NCBI RefSeq assembly: GCF_021602155.1
Contig: NZ_BQHY01000010.1
Span: forward strand, 186,001 to 250,000
Length of the DNA: 64,000 nucleotides
Reading direction: 5' to 3'
Source: Pseudomonas parakoreensis
GTDB taxonomy: Bacteria > Pseudomonadota > Gammaproteobacteria > Pseudomonadales > Pseudomonadaceae
Of the stretch, positions 8,238-15,850 are shown piece after piece; the first letter of the stretch is position 1; every line of letters starts with the position of its first letter. The position numbers and the translations under genes are program-made. The notes under the pieces are model-generated. The model was not told where the DNA came from. It did not search any database and was given only the letters and a program-made list of their open reading frames with translations.

Positions 8238-8894
8238 TTACCAACTCCCGTACGGAATGCCGTACTTATCGATATACCGCTTAGCCTTTTCGCTCACAGG
8301 ATAAGCATATTGACCGCCGTTCTTGCCCAACTCAGGCCCCAGCGGCTCCAACTCAGCCTGAGCGCGAGCGACTTTAACTGGGCGTCGGCAAAGATCTCTT
8401 ACCCACACTTGCACCACCCCACCCGGTGCGAGTCCCAAATAGACCGAGGCCATGAAGCGTGCCGTTTTCTCGGGAGTCTCCGGGCAACGCTGATGGGTAG
8501 ACGTCACCATCACCTGTCTGGCCTCCTCAGGAATATCTACCCAAGCCCGGTAGGTTTTTTGTTCCGGTATCGATTGCCAGCGGACGAAGATGCGCTTGGG
8601 TAACCCTGCCCCGATAACCGGTTTGCCTGTACCTCCGACACCAATCCAACCGCGTGCAGACTCCTTGTCATTATTCGGTTCTGCACCGCTCGCGTTCCCT
8701 CCCCCGGCACGTAGGAAAGTTTTACCGTCGATGTCCTCCACGGAGCTGTCTTCAACCCACACGTTCATGAAGTTGGGTTTGATAAATGCCAGTTCCCACC
8801 AAGGGTACTTAGGATCGTTTTCTCCGGAGTTGGAGCTTGTTGCGTTACATCCGGTGAAGGCCAAAATGCTCAACAGAGCTACGAGTATTCTCAT
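8238..8894 (-). CDS. DUF2931 family lipoprotein, probable T6SS immunity protein (copy 1)
   Basis: 218 residues from the ATG that overlaps the effector stop codon as TAATG, a classic translational-coupling arrangement. An in-frame ATG five codons upstream is less likely. The signal peptide MRILVALLSILAFTGC ends in a lipobox. The body matches the downstream paralogue in most conserved blocks (VWVEDSSVEDI, LPKRIFVRWQSI, VQVWVRDLC). It is expected to protect the periplasmic face of the membrane from the adjacent Tle1 phospholipase. Being directly coupled to the effector, it is the better candidate for the cognate immunity protein. Confidence 0.82.
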   Translation of the reverse strand: MRILVALLSILAFTGCNATSSNSGENDPKYPWWELAFIKPNFMNVWVEDSSVEDIDGKTFLRAGGGNASGAEPNNDKESARGWIGVGGTGKPVIGAGLPKRIFVRWQSIPEQKTYRAWVDIPEEARQVMVTSTHQRCPETPEKTARFMASVYLGLAPGGVVQVWVRDLCRRPVKVARAQAELEPLGPELGKNGGQYAYPVSEKAKRYIDKYGIPYGSW

Positions 8895-10435
8895 TACCAA
8901 AGCTTCCAATCAGCTACGTGAGGATGCTGCACGCGAATGCCATCCTCCGTGGGTGCGTTGATGTAAACAGCTCGCAAACCGCTGCCGTCCCGCCTGCCTT
9001 GGGGGTGGTTCCAGTTGGCAGAGGTGTGGATGTATTTCAGTTTCAGCAATTGCTCGTCATCGGGAGAGGTGGCGTAGTCGCCGGCGACGAATCTGTCACA
9101 GATCGATTGCAGCTCTTGGGGAACGGCATACTCCGTACGCCCAGGTATATCGGTGAAAGGAACGCCTTTCTCCTTGGTCAACTGATACATCACTCTCAAA
9201 TAAACCGTGGAAAGTTTACCGCTGACCGGGCGTTTGAGTTGCAATCCCGCGTACACGCGTTTTTGCTTGGGTCCGAACCGATCTTGCGGGTCGGGCGGCA
9301 ATGCGAGCGCCGCTGGCGTTACGACTTCCAGCATGTGTGCAGGCCAGCCGTTGGCTATCCACTGACTTTTTACTTGAACGGCATCTTGGTAGATCGAAGT
9401 CGTTTTGACATCCGTGTTGCTCCATACATCAAGTGTTTGCATGGGACTGATCAAAACACATTCTTCGACCTCATCGAGGTAGCTGCCTCCGATGTCCGAG
9501 TGGACGCCAGGACATGTGTATTCGGGATAGTCAGGTTTGACTCTGCTGAGTGCGAAGTTAGCCCGACATTCGTCACGGGCCACCAAATGAACGACATCTT
9601 TGAAGAAACGTCGATCAAGGTACAGTTTTACGCCGGGAGCGATTGGGCTCGACACTCTGCCCAAATTCGTGAAGCCAGCGATTGACGCTACCGTATCGAA
9701 CAGGCCGATAAACCCCATGTTGATGCTACTACCGTACTGATCAACAAATGTACGACTGAAGTTGTTGGCGTAAGTCGTCAATGAGTCCCTTAACGGCCCC
9801 TGCTTGCCTCTTACAATTTCATTTGCAAAATGGCGAGCGGCGGCTGCACCTCGACTGAAACCGAAAGTGTCAAAGGTGATTGACGCAATTTCACTGTTCG
9901 GATTTTCCTGAAGGGCATCCTCGATGATTTGCTTGATGAAAGTAAACGAAGTCTGAACACGCCCCACAACCCCCGTCTCTCCCCGCCCAGTGCCTTGGCT
10001 GACGACGCTGTCCTTCTCGCTGGATCGAGTACCAATGCCTTCAATATAAACGGGTCGGGAGACCTGTTTTATCGAACCCTCTCCTTCTGCAATCGGAGCT
10101 TCGTAATACAGGTCGGCAAGTTTTTTTATATTGGTCGCGCCAGCGCCATAGCTACTGTCCGGATCCCTCATATAGGGCTGACAGCTAGCAGGAATATCCT
10201 GCGGCGCAATCGGATGCTGCGCACCGCAAAGCAACCCTGCTGCCGTGTTGTTCGCATTGTTACCAGTACCATCAAAGAAAACCCCAATCCTCAACGCAAT
10301 GCCGATTTTTTCAGGCTCGCGCGCAGGCTCTTTCCCGTGCTTCTCATACTCTGCCCAACGCTGGGCATGAATGTCGACGGGTTTGGCTTCTTCGTAGCGG
10401 TAGTTTTTCGGGGGGTTGGGAACGTAGCCACTCAA
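8894..10435 (-). CDS. tle1: Type VI secretion phospholipase effector, Tle1 family (DUF2235)
   Basis: 513 residues from a TTG codon with AAGGA 8 bases upstream. The frame stays open to 10567, but the only ATG there falls in a terminator hairpin and the extra 44 residues look non-coding. The alpha/beta hydrolase DUF2235 core begins at IGVFFDGTGNN (about 51-60). The nucleophile elbow is GFSRG (Ser about 194). A probable acid lies in GLFDT (about 247) and a His in HSDIGG (about 312). Tle1 enzymes hydrolyse membrane phospholipids of rival cells after injection by the type VI system. There is no VgrG, PAAR or chaperone gene alongside, so it is an orphan effector that would depend on a secretion apparatus encoded elsewhere. 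Two DUF2931 genes follow. Confidence 0.88.
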   Translation of the reverse strand: MSGYVPNPPKNYRYEEAKPVDIHAQRWAEYEKHGKEPAREPEKIGIALRIGVFFDGTGNNANNTAAGLLCGAQHPIAPQDIPASCQPYMRDPDSSYGAGATNIKKLADLYYEAPIAEGEGSIKQVSRPVYIEGIGTRSSEKDSVVSQGTGRGETGVVGRVQTSFTFIKQIIEDALQENPNSEIASITFDTFGFSRGAAAARHFANEIVRGKQGPLRDSLTTYANNFSRTFVDQYGSSINMGFIGLFDTVASIAGFTNLGRVSSPIAPGVKLYLDRRFFKDVVHLVARDECRANFALSRVKPDYPEYTCPGVHSDIGGSYLDEVEECVLISPMQTLDVWSNTDVKTTSIYQDAVQVKSQWIANGWPAHMLEVVTPAALALPPDPQDRFGPKQKRVYAGLQLKRPVSGKLSTVYLRVMYQLTKEKGVPFTDIPGRTEYAVPQELQSICDRFVAGDYATSPDDEQLLKLKYIHTSANWNHPQGRRDGSGLRAVYINAPTEDGIRVQHPHVADWKLW

Positions 10436-10539
10436 TCCTTGATTCCTTGTTCTGATCCTTGAAGAACGGGCCGAAGGGTGACAGCCGAGGCTTGGGGGCG
10501 CAAGGCGTGGCTCTGTGCCAGCTCGATTGAAATTGCTGG

Positions 10540-10567
10540 GTGCGACGAGGGTTTGGGCTCGTCGCAC
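10540..10567 (-). terminator. Strong hairpin between DUF6124 and tle1 genes
   Basis: GTGCGACGAG and CTCGTCGCAC form a perfect 10-bp stem around an 8-base loop, 8 bp past the DUF6124 stop. There is no long T tract on the minus strand, so termination may be partial. Its presence argues against translation starting at 10567. Confidence 0.6.
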
Positions 10568-10574
10568 GGGGTGG

Positions 10575-10937
10575 TCAGTGGGCGATTTCGACGTTGTCGA
10601 GGGCCTGGTTTACGGCGAGTTCGCCGAGCATGACGACCTGGGCGATGCCCAGTGCGGTTTTGCGGTGGGAGGTGTCGAGTGTGGCGGCGAAGTTGTTGAG
10701 CATTTCGCTGGCGGAGCCGAGGGTTTCGCTGGCGTTGGCGAGCAGGGATTCAGTGTCGCACTTCGGGTTGGCGAGGTACATGGGTTCGGGTTTGTAGGGG
10801 CTGGCCATGATTTGGGTGGCCGGGGACAGGTAATGGTCGAGGGCGCGTTCGGCGGCTTCGTGGAGTTTTCTGGAATCGAGGGATTCGTAGGGGGATGCGA
10901 GGTCGGTTTCTGGCGGGTTGGGTGTTGGTTTGATCAT
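10575..10937 (-). CDS. DUF6124 family protein, function unknown
   Basis: 120 residues. The start MIKPTPNPPETD and the body with MYLANPKCDTESLLANASETL and HRKTALGIAQVVMLGELAVNQAL match the DUF6124 family, which occurs in many copies in fluorescent Pseudomonas. It has no signal peptide or membrane segment and is mostly helical. An excellent GGAGCTTC ribosome binding site precedes the ATG. The gene is preceded by a roughly 225-bp leader with internal repeats and hairpins, and followed by a strong terminator hairpin, so it is a monocistronic unit. The biological role is unknown. Confidence 0.8.
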   Translation of the reverse strand: MIKPTPNPPETDLASPYESLDSRKLHEAAERALDHYLSPATQIMASPYKPEPMYLANPKCDTESLLANASETLGSASEMLNNFAATLDTSHRKTALGIAQVVMLGELAVNQALDNVEIAH

Positions 10938-10940
10938 GGT

Positions 10941-11165
10941 GAAGCTCCTACGTCAAAAAAGGGAGCCATCACTCTCGCTACCAAACGAGGGTGGCGGCCA
11001 TGCGCAGGTTGGTAGACCGGGACGTAGAAAACCGGCGCGCCCGAAGACGCCCTGTGCATGACCACCATAAAGCCGTGTCGAACAGACACTGCAAATCATG
11101 ATGCTTATGCAATCTACGAGAACTCAGGGCTACCAAACCCGATCACTGTTTTTCAGTGACCGACA
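10941..11165 (-). promoter_or_regulatory. Structured leader upstream of the DUF6124 gene, candidate cis-regulatory RNA
   Basis: Read on the minus strand, the element opens with a CACTG-AAAAA-CAGTG hairpin (11144-11158) followed by GGTTTGGTAGCCC. It closes with CGTTTGGTAGCGAGAGTG, which forms a CTCG/CGAG hairpin just before the ribosome binding site. The TTTGGTAGC motif thus occurs at both ends, and a complementary TACCAACC lies between them. From memory, similar leaders precede other DUF6124-type genes in Pseudomonas. This could be a regulatory RNA, an attenuator or a mobile repeat. Confidence 0.4.
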
Positions 11166-11444
11166 GACGATAGAACCCGCGCTCTAGACGCACAAGCCGG
11201 CGGATTCTGGCGTACTCGTAGGCGATGGCGCAAGGCGTTGTAGGGCTTCGGTGGTAACCGCAGGCTTCATATAAACATCCCGATTATTTCCTGTTTATTC
11301 ACCAGTTGAGCGGGCTACCGATCCAGCACCCACCCCGCAATGATCGGAATGCACTGTTCAGTCCAAAAAAGTCATTTACGCACCTACCTCGCCATCGCCC
11401 GGCTCGCTAGAGTGCAGCGCTCTTTTCAACGGGCTGACGTACTG
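11166..11444. other. Intergenic, promoter region of the thioesterase-like gene
   Basis: About 280 bp without a supported gene between the divergent DUF6124 leader and the thioesterase gene. An in-frame ATG at 11340 would lengthen the thioesterase by 35 unlikely residues. No confident promoter was assigned. Confidence 0.35.
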
Positions 11445-11984
11445 ATGAATCTGTGGTTTCGATTGCTCTGCATGCTTTTTCGCCGACCGTGGCGCAAGCC
11501 GGTCAATGCGCTGGAATCCACCGTGATCCGCATGCGCGTGTGGCCGCTGGATCTTGATTTGAATCGGCACGTTACCAATGGTCGCTACTTCACTATGGCT
11601 GACGTCGGGCGCATGGATTTTGTGTTGCGCAGTGGCGCGTTTCGGGTGGCGTTGCGCGCTAAAGCGTTGCCGATTGTTGGCGATACCTGGGGTAAATTTC
11701 GGCGTGAGCTGAAGCTGTTTGAAGCGTTTGAAATTCACAGCCGGATGCTTGGCTGGGACGATAAATGGAGCTTCATGGAGCATCGCTTCGTGAGCAAGGG
11801 ACGGGTGATCGGCGTGGTGGTCATGCGTGGGCTGTTTCGGTCGGCGAAAGGCACGATGGCGCCGGGTGAGTTTGTCAGGGCGTTGGGGTTGCCTGAACAG
11901 TCGCCGGAGATGCCGGCGTGGTTGACGTCGTGGTCGGCGAGTTGCGATCTGATGAGTCGTCAGCTCAGGGGTGAGGAGGTTTGA
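11445..11984 (+). CDS. Thioesterase-like hot-dog protein (THEM6/YbgC-like)
   Basis: 179 residues from ATG at 11445, chosen because homologues begin with a short hydrophobic stretch (MNLWFRLLCML) before the hot-dog fold. Conserved parts are VWPLDLDLNRHVTNGRYFTM (residues about 34-53), with the Asp-x-Asp and Asn-Arg-His-x-x-Asn pattern of the 4-hydroxybenzoyl-CoA thioesterase fold, and the strand WSFMEHRFVSKGRVIGVVVM. Such proteins are expected to hydrolyse acyl-CoA thioesters, with the N-terminal helix possibly anchoring them to the membrane. The substrate is unknown. The ribosome binding site is weak. It stands alone, followed by REP repeats. Confidence 0.7.
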   Translation: MNLWFRLLCMLFRRPWRKPVNALESTVIRMRVWPLDLDLNRHVTNGRYFTMADVGRMDFVLRSGAFRVALRAKALPIVGDTWGKFRRELKLFEAFEIHSRMLGWDDKWSFMEHRFVSKGRVIGVVVMRGLFRSAKGTMAPGEFVRALGLPEQSPEMPAWLTSWSASCDLMSRQLRGEEV

Positions 11985-12035
11985 GTCATCGGTTGCCTGG
12001 ATGATCGTGTTTATGGATGCAGCACGGTGTCGTTT

Positions 12036-12212
12036 GGGCTGGCGTCTTCGCGAGCAAGCTCGCTCCCACAGGTTCGCGGTCAGGCTGGGGAACTCGTTTT
12101 GACTGGGCTGGCGTCTTCGCGAGCAGGCTCGCTCCCACAGGTTTCGGATCAGACTTGCGAAGGCGTTTGGCCGGGCTGGCGCCATCGCGGGCGAGCCCGG
12201 CTCCCAGAGGGA
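12036..12212. repeat. Three tandem REP-type repeats, GCGAGC-GCTCGC family
   Basis: Three direct copies of a unit like GGCTGGCGTCTTCGCGAGCA followed by GCTCGCTCCCACAGG lie at about 12038, 12105 and 12173, the third diverged. The hairpin core CGAGC(A/G)(A/G)GCTCG is the typical Pseudomonas REP. They sit between convergent genes, a usual REP location. Confidence 0.8.
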
Positions 12213-12223
12213 TTGGGGGATGG

Positions 12224-12703
12224 CTATTGTCGGTGGCGGGTCATGTTGATCAGGGCTGCGCGTCTGCCGCCAGGTGCCGGGCGTTCTTCGATGGAGAACG
12301 GCACGAAGCCGAGTTTCGGGTAGAGCAGCAACCCTGCGGTGTTTTCGTTGAAGCAGGACAGCTGCACTTCCCTGGCCTGATACTTTTCAAAGCCGACTGC
12401 AGTCATGGTTTCGACGATGTAGCGCGCGACGCCCTGGCCACGGGCGTAAGGCGCGACGATGACGTTGCCGATGCAGCAGACGCCGCCGTGTTCGGCACGG
12501 TAGAAATTGGCGAAACCGACGAACTCACCGTTGGCCAGAAACGCCGTGGAGTCGAAGCGTTGGCTGATCGCGGTGTGCATTTGTTCTTTCGTCAGCGGGT
12601 ACTGCGCTTTCGGGAACATGAAGTACAACTCTTGAACGCCCTGCGGAAAGCCGCACAGGGTTTTGACGTCGTCGGCCGTCACTGGCCGGTGGGTAAAGTT
12701 CAT
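12224..12703 (-). CDS. GNAT family N-acetyltransferase
   Basis: 159 residues from the ATG at 12703, with GGGGCAGGG upstream. An open extension to 12823 is poor in Pseudomonas-like codons and was rejected. The acetyl-CoA binding motif A is VIVAPYARGQGVARYIVETM (about residues 81-100), with QLSCFNENTAGLLLYPKLGF as motif B. The N-terminal half includes FPQGVQELYFMFPKAQYPLT, typical of a conserved RimI-like subgroup that acetylates small amines or protein N-termini. The substrate cannot be read. REP clusters lie on both sides. Confidence 0.8.
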   Translation of the reverse strand: MNFTHRPVTADDVKTLCGFPQGVQELYFMFPKAQYPLTKEQMHTAISQRFDSTAFLANGEFVGFANFYRAEHGGVCCIGNVIVAPYARGQGVARYIVETMTAVGFEKYQAREVQLSCFNENTAGLLLYPKLGFVPFSIEERPAPGGRRAALINMTRHRQ

Positions 12704-12826
12704 GGCTGCCCTGCCCCTTATTGTCGGTGTTGCCAAGGTGATGCGCGCCCGGCGCGTTGGCATGCCATAGCGTGGACGCGAAGTACGATTGCGGCAACTT
12801 TCCCGTCCTGCCAGACGCCACAAAAA

Positions 12827-12920
12827 CCTGTGGGAGCGAGCTTGCTCGCGAAGGCAGTGTGTCAGTCAGCGATGATGCCGGCTGACACGACGCCTTCGCG
12901 AGCAAGCTCGCTCCCACAGG
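12827..12920. repeat. REP inverted pair (REPIN), GAGCTTGCTC family
   Basis: CCTGTGGGAGCGAGCTTGCT at the left and its near-exact inverse ending CTCGCTCCCACAGG at the right flank about 45 bp of variable DNA. This is the usual two-REP palindromic arrangement of Pseudomonas. Confidence 0.85.
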
Positions 12921-12945
12921 GATTGGGGGTTGAAGGAGGTCTGGA

Positions 12946-13494
12946 TTATTCGGTGCGACCCGGCAACATCCGCACCAGCGTGTTATCCCGCACCCAGTAG
13001 TGGTGAAACAGCCCCGCCGCCGCGTGCAAGCCGATCAGCCAGTAGCCGGCGCTGCCCAGCGTTTCATGCCAGTACTTGAGTTGTTTGGCGAAGTCCGGGT
13101 CGATGGCGACCGGTGCCGGGACGTGGAAGCCGAAGTACGGGAACGGTTTGTCGGCCGCGGCGAGCATCAGCCAGGCGAGGATCGGGGTGGCGATCATCAG
13201 CACGTACAGCGCCAGGTGCATCAGGTGCGAGATGCCGGTCTGCCAGGCTGGCGGCTTGGGGGTGATCGGCGGGCGTGGGGTCAGACGGCCGAGCAGGCGC
13301 ACCCAGACCAGCACGAAAATGCTCGCGCCGAACAGGCCATGGAAGCCCATCAGCAGGCCGCGCGCTTCGCTGCCCTTGGGCATGAAGCCTTTGATTTCGA
13401 CGCAGGCGTAGACGCCGACGAACAGCGCCAGCATCAGCCAGTGCAACGTAATTGACAGTTTTCCATAACGGGTGACGGCGGTGTCGCGGGTCAT
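12946..13494 (-). CDS. Cytochrome b561 family membrane protein
   Basis: 182 residues from the ATG at 13494. Four hydrophobic helices are visible (about residues 15-33, 49-67, 88-108 and 145-163). Candidate heme-ligating His residues are in ITLHWLMLALF, MGFHGLFGA, ISHLMHLALYV and LIGLHAAAGLFHHYW, the pattern of prokaryotic cytochrome b561 (CybB/YodB). Such proteins pass electrons in the inner membrane, possibly from or to quinone or superoxide. The gene is divergent from the seven-gene operon at 13.7 kb, and the intergenic region carries two regulator-type boxes that could also affect this gene. Confidence 0.88.
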   Translation of the reverse strand: MTRDTAVTRYGKLSITLHWLMLALFVGVYACVEIKGFMPKGSEARGLLMGFHGLFGASIFVLVWVRLLGRLTPRPPITPKPPAWQTGISHLMHLALYVLMIATPILAWLMLAAADKPFPYFGFHVPAPVAIDPDFAKQLKYWHETLGSAGYWLIGLHAAAGLFHHYWVRDNTLVRMLPGRTE

Positions 13495-13592
13495 AAGAAG
13501 CGCCTCGTGATTGTCGTGAGCGACGGTCGATTCGTTCGACAGTCTCGATCCGGTTGCAGGGCGAACCGACGGTGCCACCCTGCCCTTGCAGT

Positions 13593-13653
13593 CTTAAGAC
13601 AATCTGAAGATTGCCCGTTGATTAACCTTTTTTCACCTTCAGACTTCGTTAAG
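13593..13653. promoter_or_regulatory. Two PmrA/QseB-like direct-repeat boxes upstream of the operon
   Basis: On the plus strand CTTAAG-ACAAT-CTGAAG occupies 13593-13609. On the minus strand CTTAAC-GAAGT-CTGAAG occupies 13653-13637. Both have the half-site spacing (6-N5-6) and CTTAA core of boxes bound by OmpR-type regulators such as PmrA and QseB, and they face each other. They lie 49-109 bp before the start of the hemolysin-family gene. The operon encodes exactly such a regulator, so autoregulation is the simple reading. Confidence 0.55.
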
Positions 13654-13701
13654 AAATGCCTCCGATACTGCGCTCAAACCATTGAGGGAGGCGCTCTGCC
13701 C

Positions 13702-14379
13702 ATGCCCGATTACCACTGGAACATTCCCCTGCCCCTGCGTTTCGGCCAGGCCGAAACGCCGCAGATGACGTTGACCGGCGCCCTGCCCGACGACGCGCTG
13801 CGAGAGACTTTCGAAGCCTTCATCCAGCAGCGTTTTCGCAAGGCCCACGGCGCCGACATTCGACACTTTATGCCCGAGCTGTTCGGCATGCACAACGGCG
13901 ACGGTGCGCTGTGTGCGGTGGCCGGGGTGCGTCGTGCACATCAAGAGCCGCTGTTTCTCGAGCGCTATCTGGATGAACCGATCGAACCCTTGATCAGTGC
14001 GGCGGCGGATCGTCCGGTTGAGCGTAGCGCCATCGTCGAAGTCGGCAACCTCGCTGCCAGCGACACCGGCAGCGCACGCTTGAGCATCATCGCCATCACC
14101 TATCTGTTGGCCATGGGCGGCCTGGAATGGGTGACCTTCACCGGCAACATCGGGCTGGTCAACAGCTTCCATCGGCTCGGTCTGAAGCCAGTGACATTAT
14201 GCGCCGCCGACCCGGAACGCCTGGGTGACGAGCGTCAACACTGGGGCAGTTATTACGAAAGCAAGCCGTGGGTGCACGTCGGCAACATCCGCGCCGGCTT
14301 CGTCCATTTGCGTAATAGCGGCCTGTTCACTCGATTGGGCCTGCCGACTTCGATTGAAGGAGCTTGCCATGTCGCTTGA
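13702..14379 (+). CDS. Thermostable hemolysin family protein (PF12261), GNAT-like
   Basis: 225 residues from the ATG at 13702, with GAGGGAGG upstream. The sequence shows the family features: HFMPELFGMHNGDGALCAVAG (about residues 45-65), EVGNLAASDTGSARLSIIA and FTGNIGLVNSFHRLGLKP. The layout resembles an acyltransferase (GNAT or autoinducer-synthase-like) fold. The name comes from a Vibrio protein, and hemolysis should not be assumed. There is no signal peptide. It is the first gene of a seven-gene operon and overlaps the ligase gene by 11 bp. I infer that it transfers an activated acyl group in a small-molecule pathway. Confidence 0.8.
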   Translation: MPDYHWNIPLPLRFGQAETPQMTLTGALPDDALRETFEAFIQQRFRKAHGADIRHFMPELFGMHNGDGALCAVAGVRRAHQEPLFLERYLDEPIEPLISAAADRPVERSAIVEVGNLAASDTGSARLSIIAITYLLAMGGLEWVTFTGNIGLVNSFHRLGLKPVTLCAADPERLGDERQHWGSYYESKPWVHVGNIRAGFVHLRNSGLFTRLGLPTSIEGACHVA

Positions 14380-15850
14380 ACTGCAACGCTTCCAGGAAAC
14401 CCTGCGCGAACATGCCCGGCGCAATGACAACAGCACCGCACTGTGGGGCGATACGCTGAAACTTGATTACGCCACGGTGTATGCCGAGGTGCTGTATCGC
14501 CAGGAGCGCCTGCGCGATGAACCGGCGCAAGTCGTCGCCCTGGCGCTGGATAACGGCGTCGACGCGATGCTGTGGGATCTGGCCGTGCTGTTCGAGGGCT
14601 TGACCTGCGTGACGCTGCCGCCGTTTTTCAGTCCTGCGCAACGGGCGCATTGTCTGGAACAGAGCCAGGCCGAACGGGTGATTGCCGAACCGGAGCTGGC
14701 GGCCGAGCTGCTCGCCGCCGGCTATGAACAGCGCGGCGAGTTCTGGTGCCGCACCTTCAGCGGCCCGAGCCGGATGCCGGCCGGCACCGCCAAACTGACC
14801 TTCACCTCCGGCACCACCGGCACACCGAAAGGCGTGTGCCTGAGCGCCGACAGCTTGCTGCGTGTGGCGCGGGAGCTGGATCACGCGAGCAAACCCACCG
14901 ATCCACAGCATCATCTGGCGTTGCTGCCACTGGCGATTCTGCTGGAAAACCTCGGCTGCTACGCCGCGCTGTATGCCGGTGCGACGCTGAGCCTGCCAAG
15001 CCAGAAAACCCTGGGCATTCAGGGCGCCAGCGGCGTCGATGTACCGCACCTGTTGGGCTACCTGGCCGGTCGTGCGCCGGAGAGTCTGATTCTGGTGCCG
15101 CAACTGTTGCTGATGCTGGTCAGTGCTGCCGAACAGAAAGCCTTCGATCCGCAAAAACTGCGCTTCGCCGCCGTCGGCGGTGCCCGGGTCTCGGAAGATC
15201 TGCTGCACCGCGCGCAGCGTGTCGGCCTGCCGGTGTTCGAGGGCTACGGCTTGTCCGAATGCGCCTCAGTGGTGTGCCTCAATCGCCCCGGCGCGCGGCG
15301 TCCGGGCAGTGTCGGCCAGCCGCTGCCGCACGTTGAAGTGCGCCTGGCCGAAGACGGCGAAGTGCTGATCAAGGGCTCGACCCTGCTCGGTTATCTAGGG
15401 GACGCGCCGTACGCCGATGAGTGGTGGCCCAGTGGCGATCTGGGCGAGTTCGACCCCGAAGGTTTTCTCTACCTCAAGGGTCGCAAGAAGCACCAGTTCG
15501 TCACCAGTTTCGGGCGCAACGTCAACCCGGAATGGGTCGAGTCGGAACTGACCCAGCGCCGCCACATCGCCCAGGCCTTCGTCTATGGCGAGGCCTTGCC
15601 GCGCAACCACGCCCTGCTCTGGCCGCACCGTGCCGATTGCAGCGACGCGGAGCTGGCCGCCGCAGTCGCCGAAGCCAATGAAGCCTTGCCCGATTACGCC
15701 CAGGTGCATGGCTGGACGCGCCTGGCGCAACCGTTCACCGCCGCCAATGGCTTGCTCACCGCCAACGGTCGGCCGCGCCGCGAGGCGATTGCCGCGCTGT
15801 ACCACGCCCAATTGACTGAATCCGCTGTTTCCGAGGAGTCCGCATCATGA
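14369..15850 (+). CDS. AMP-dependent synthetase/ligase (acyl-activating enzyme)
   Basis: 493 residues. GAAGGAG precedes the ATG, which overlaps the previous gene. ANL-superfamily motifs are present: LTFTSGTTGTPKGV at 143-156 (P-loop), VFEGYGLSEC (A5), WWPSGDLGEFD (A7) and the hinge GRKKHQFVTSFGRNVNPEWV (A8). The family forms acyl-AMP from a carboxylic acid and ATP, then usually a thioester. The A10 region reads TANGRPRREAI, with Arg where the catalytic Lys of NGK is normally found. No carrier protein or CoA-binding partner is evident in the operon, so the acyl acceptor is unknown. The stop overlaps the next start by 4 bp. Confidence 0.88.
   Translation: MSLELQRFQETLREHARRNDNSTALWGDTLKLDYATVYAEVLYRQERLRDEPAQVVALALDNGVDAMLWDLAVLFEGLTCVTLPPFFSPAQRAHCLEQSQAERVIAEPELAAELLAAGYEQRGEFWCRTFSGPSRMPAGTAKLTFTSGTTGTPKGVCLSADSLLRVARELDHASKPTDPQHHLALLPLAILLENLGCYAALYAGATLSLPSQKTLGIQGASGVDVPHLLGYLAGRAPESLILVPQLLLMLVSAAEQKAFDPQKLRFAAVGGARVSEDLLHRAQRVGLPVFEGYGLSECASVVCLNRPGARRPGSVGQPLPHVEVRLAEDGEVLIKGSTLLGYLGDAPYADEWWPSGDLGEFDPEGFLYLKGRKKHQFVTSFGRNVNPEWVESELTQRRHIAQAFVYGEALPRNHALLWPHRADCSDAELAAAVAEANEALPDYAQVHGWTRLAQPFTAANGLLTANGRPRREAIAALYHAQLTESAVSEESAS

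Noticed and set aside
12827-12920. REP inverted pairs as mobile-element ends or CRISPR
   Set aside because: They lack a transposase and target duplications, occur singly between genes and match the well-known Pseudomonas REP layout.
13702-14379. A pore-forming hemolysin
   Set aside because: Family name only; no signal peptide, no amphipathic pore motif, and the context is enzymatic.
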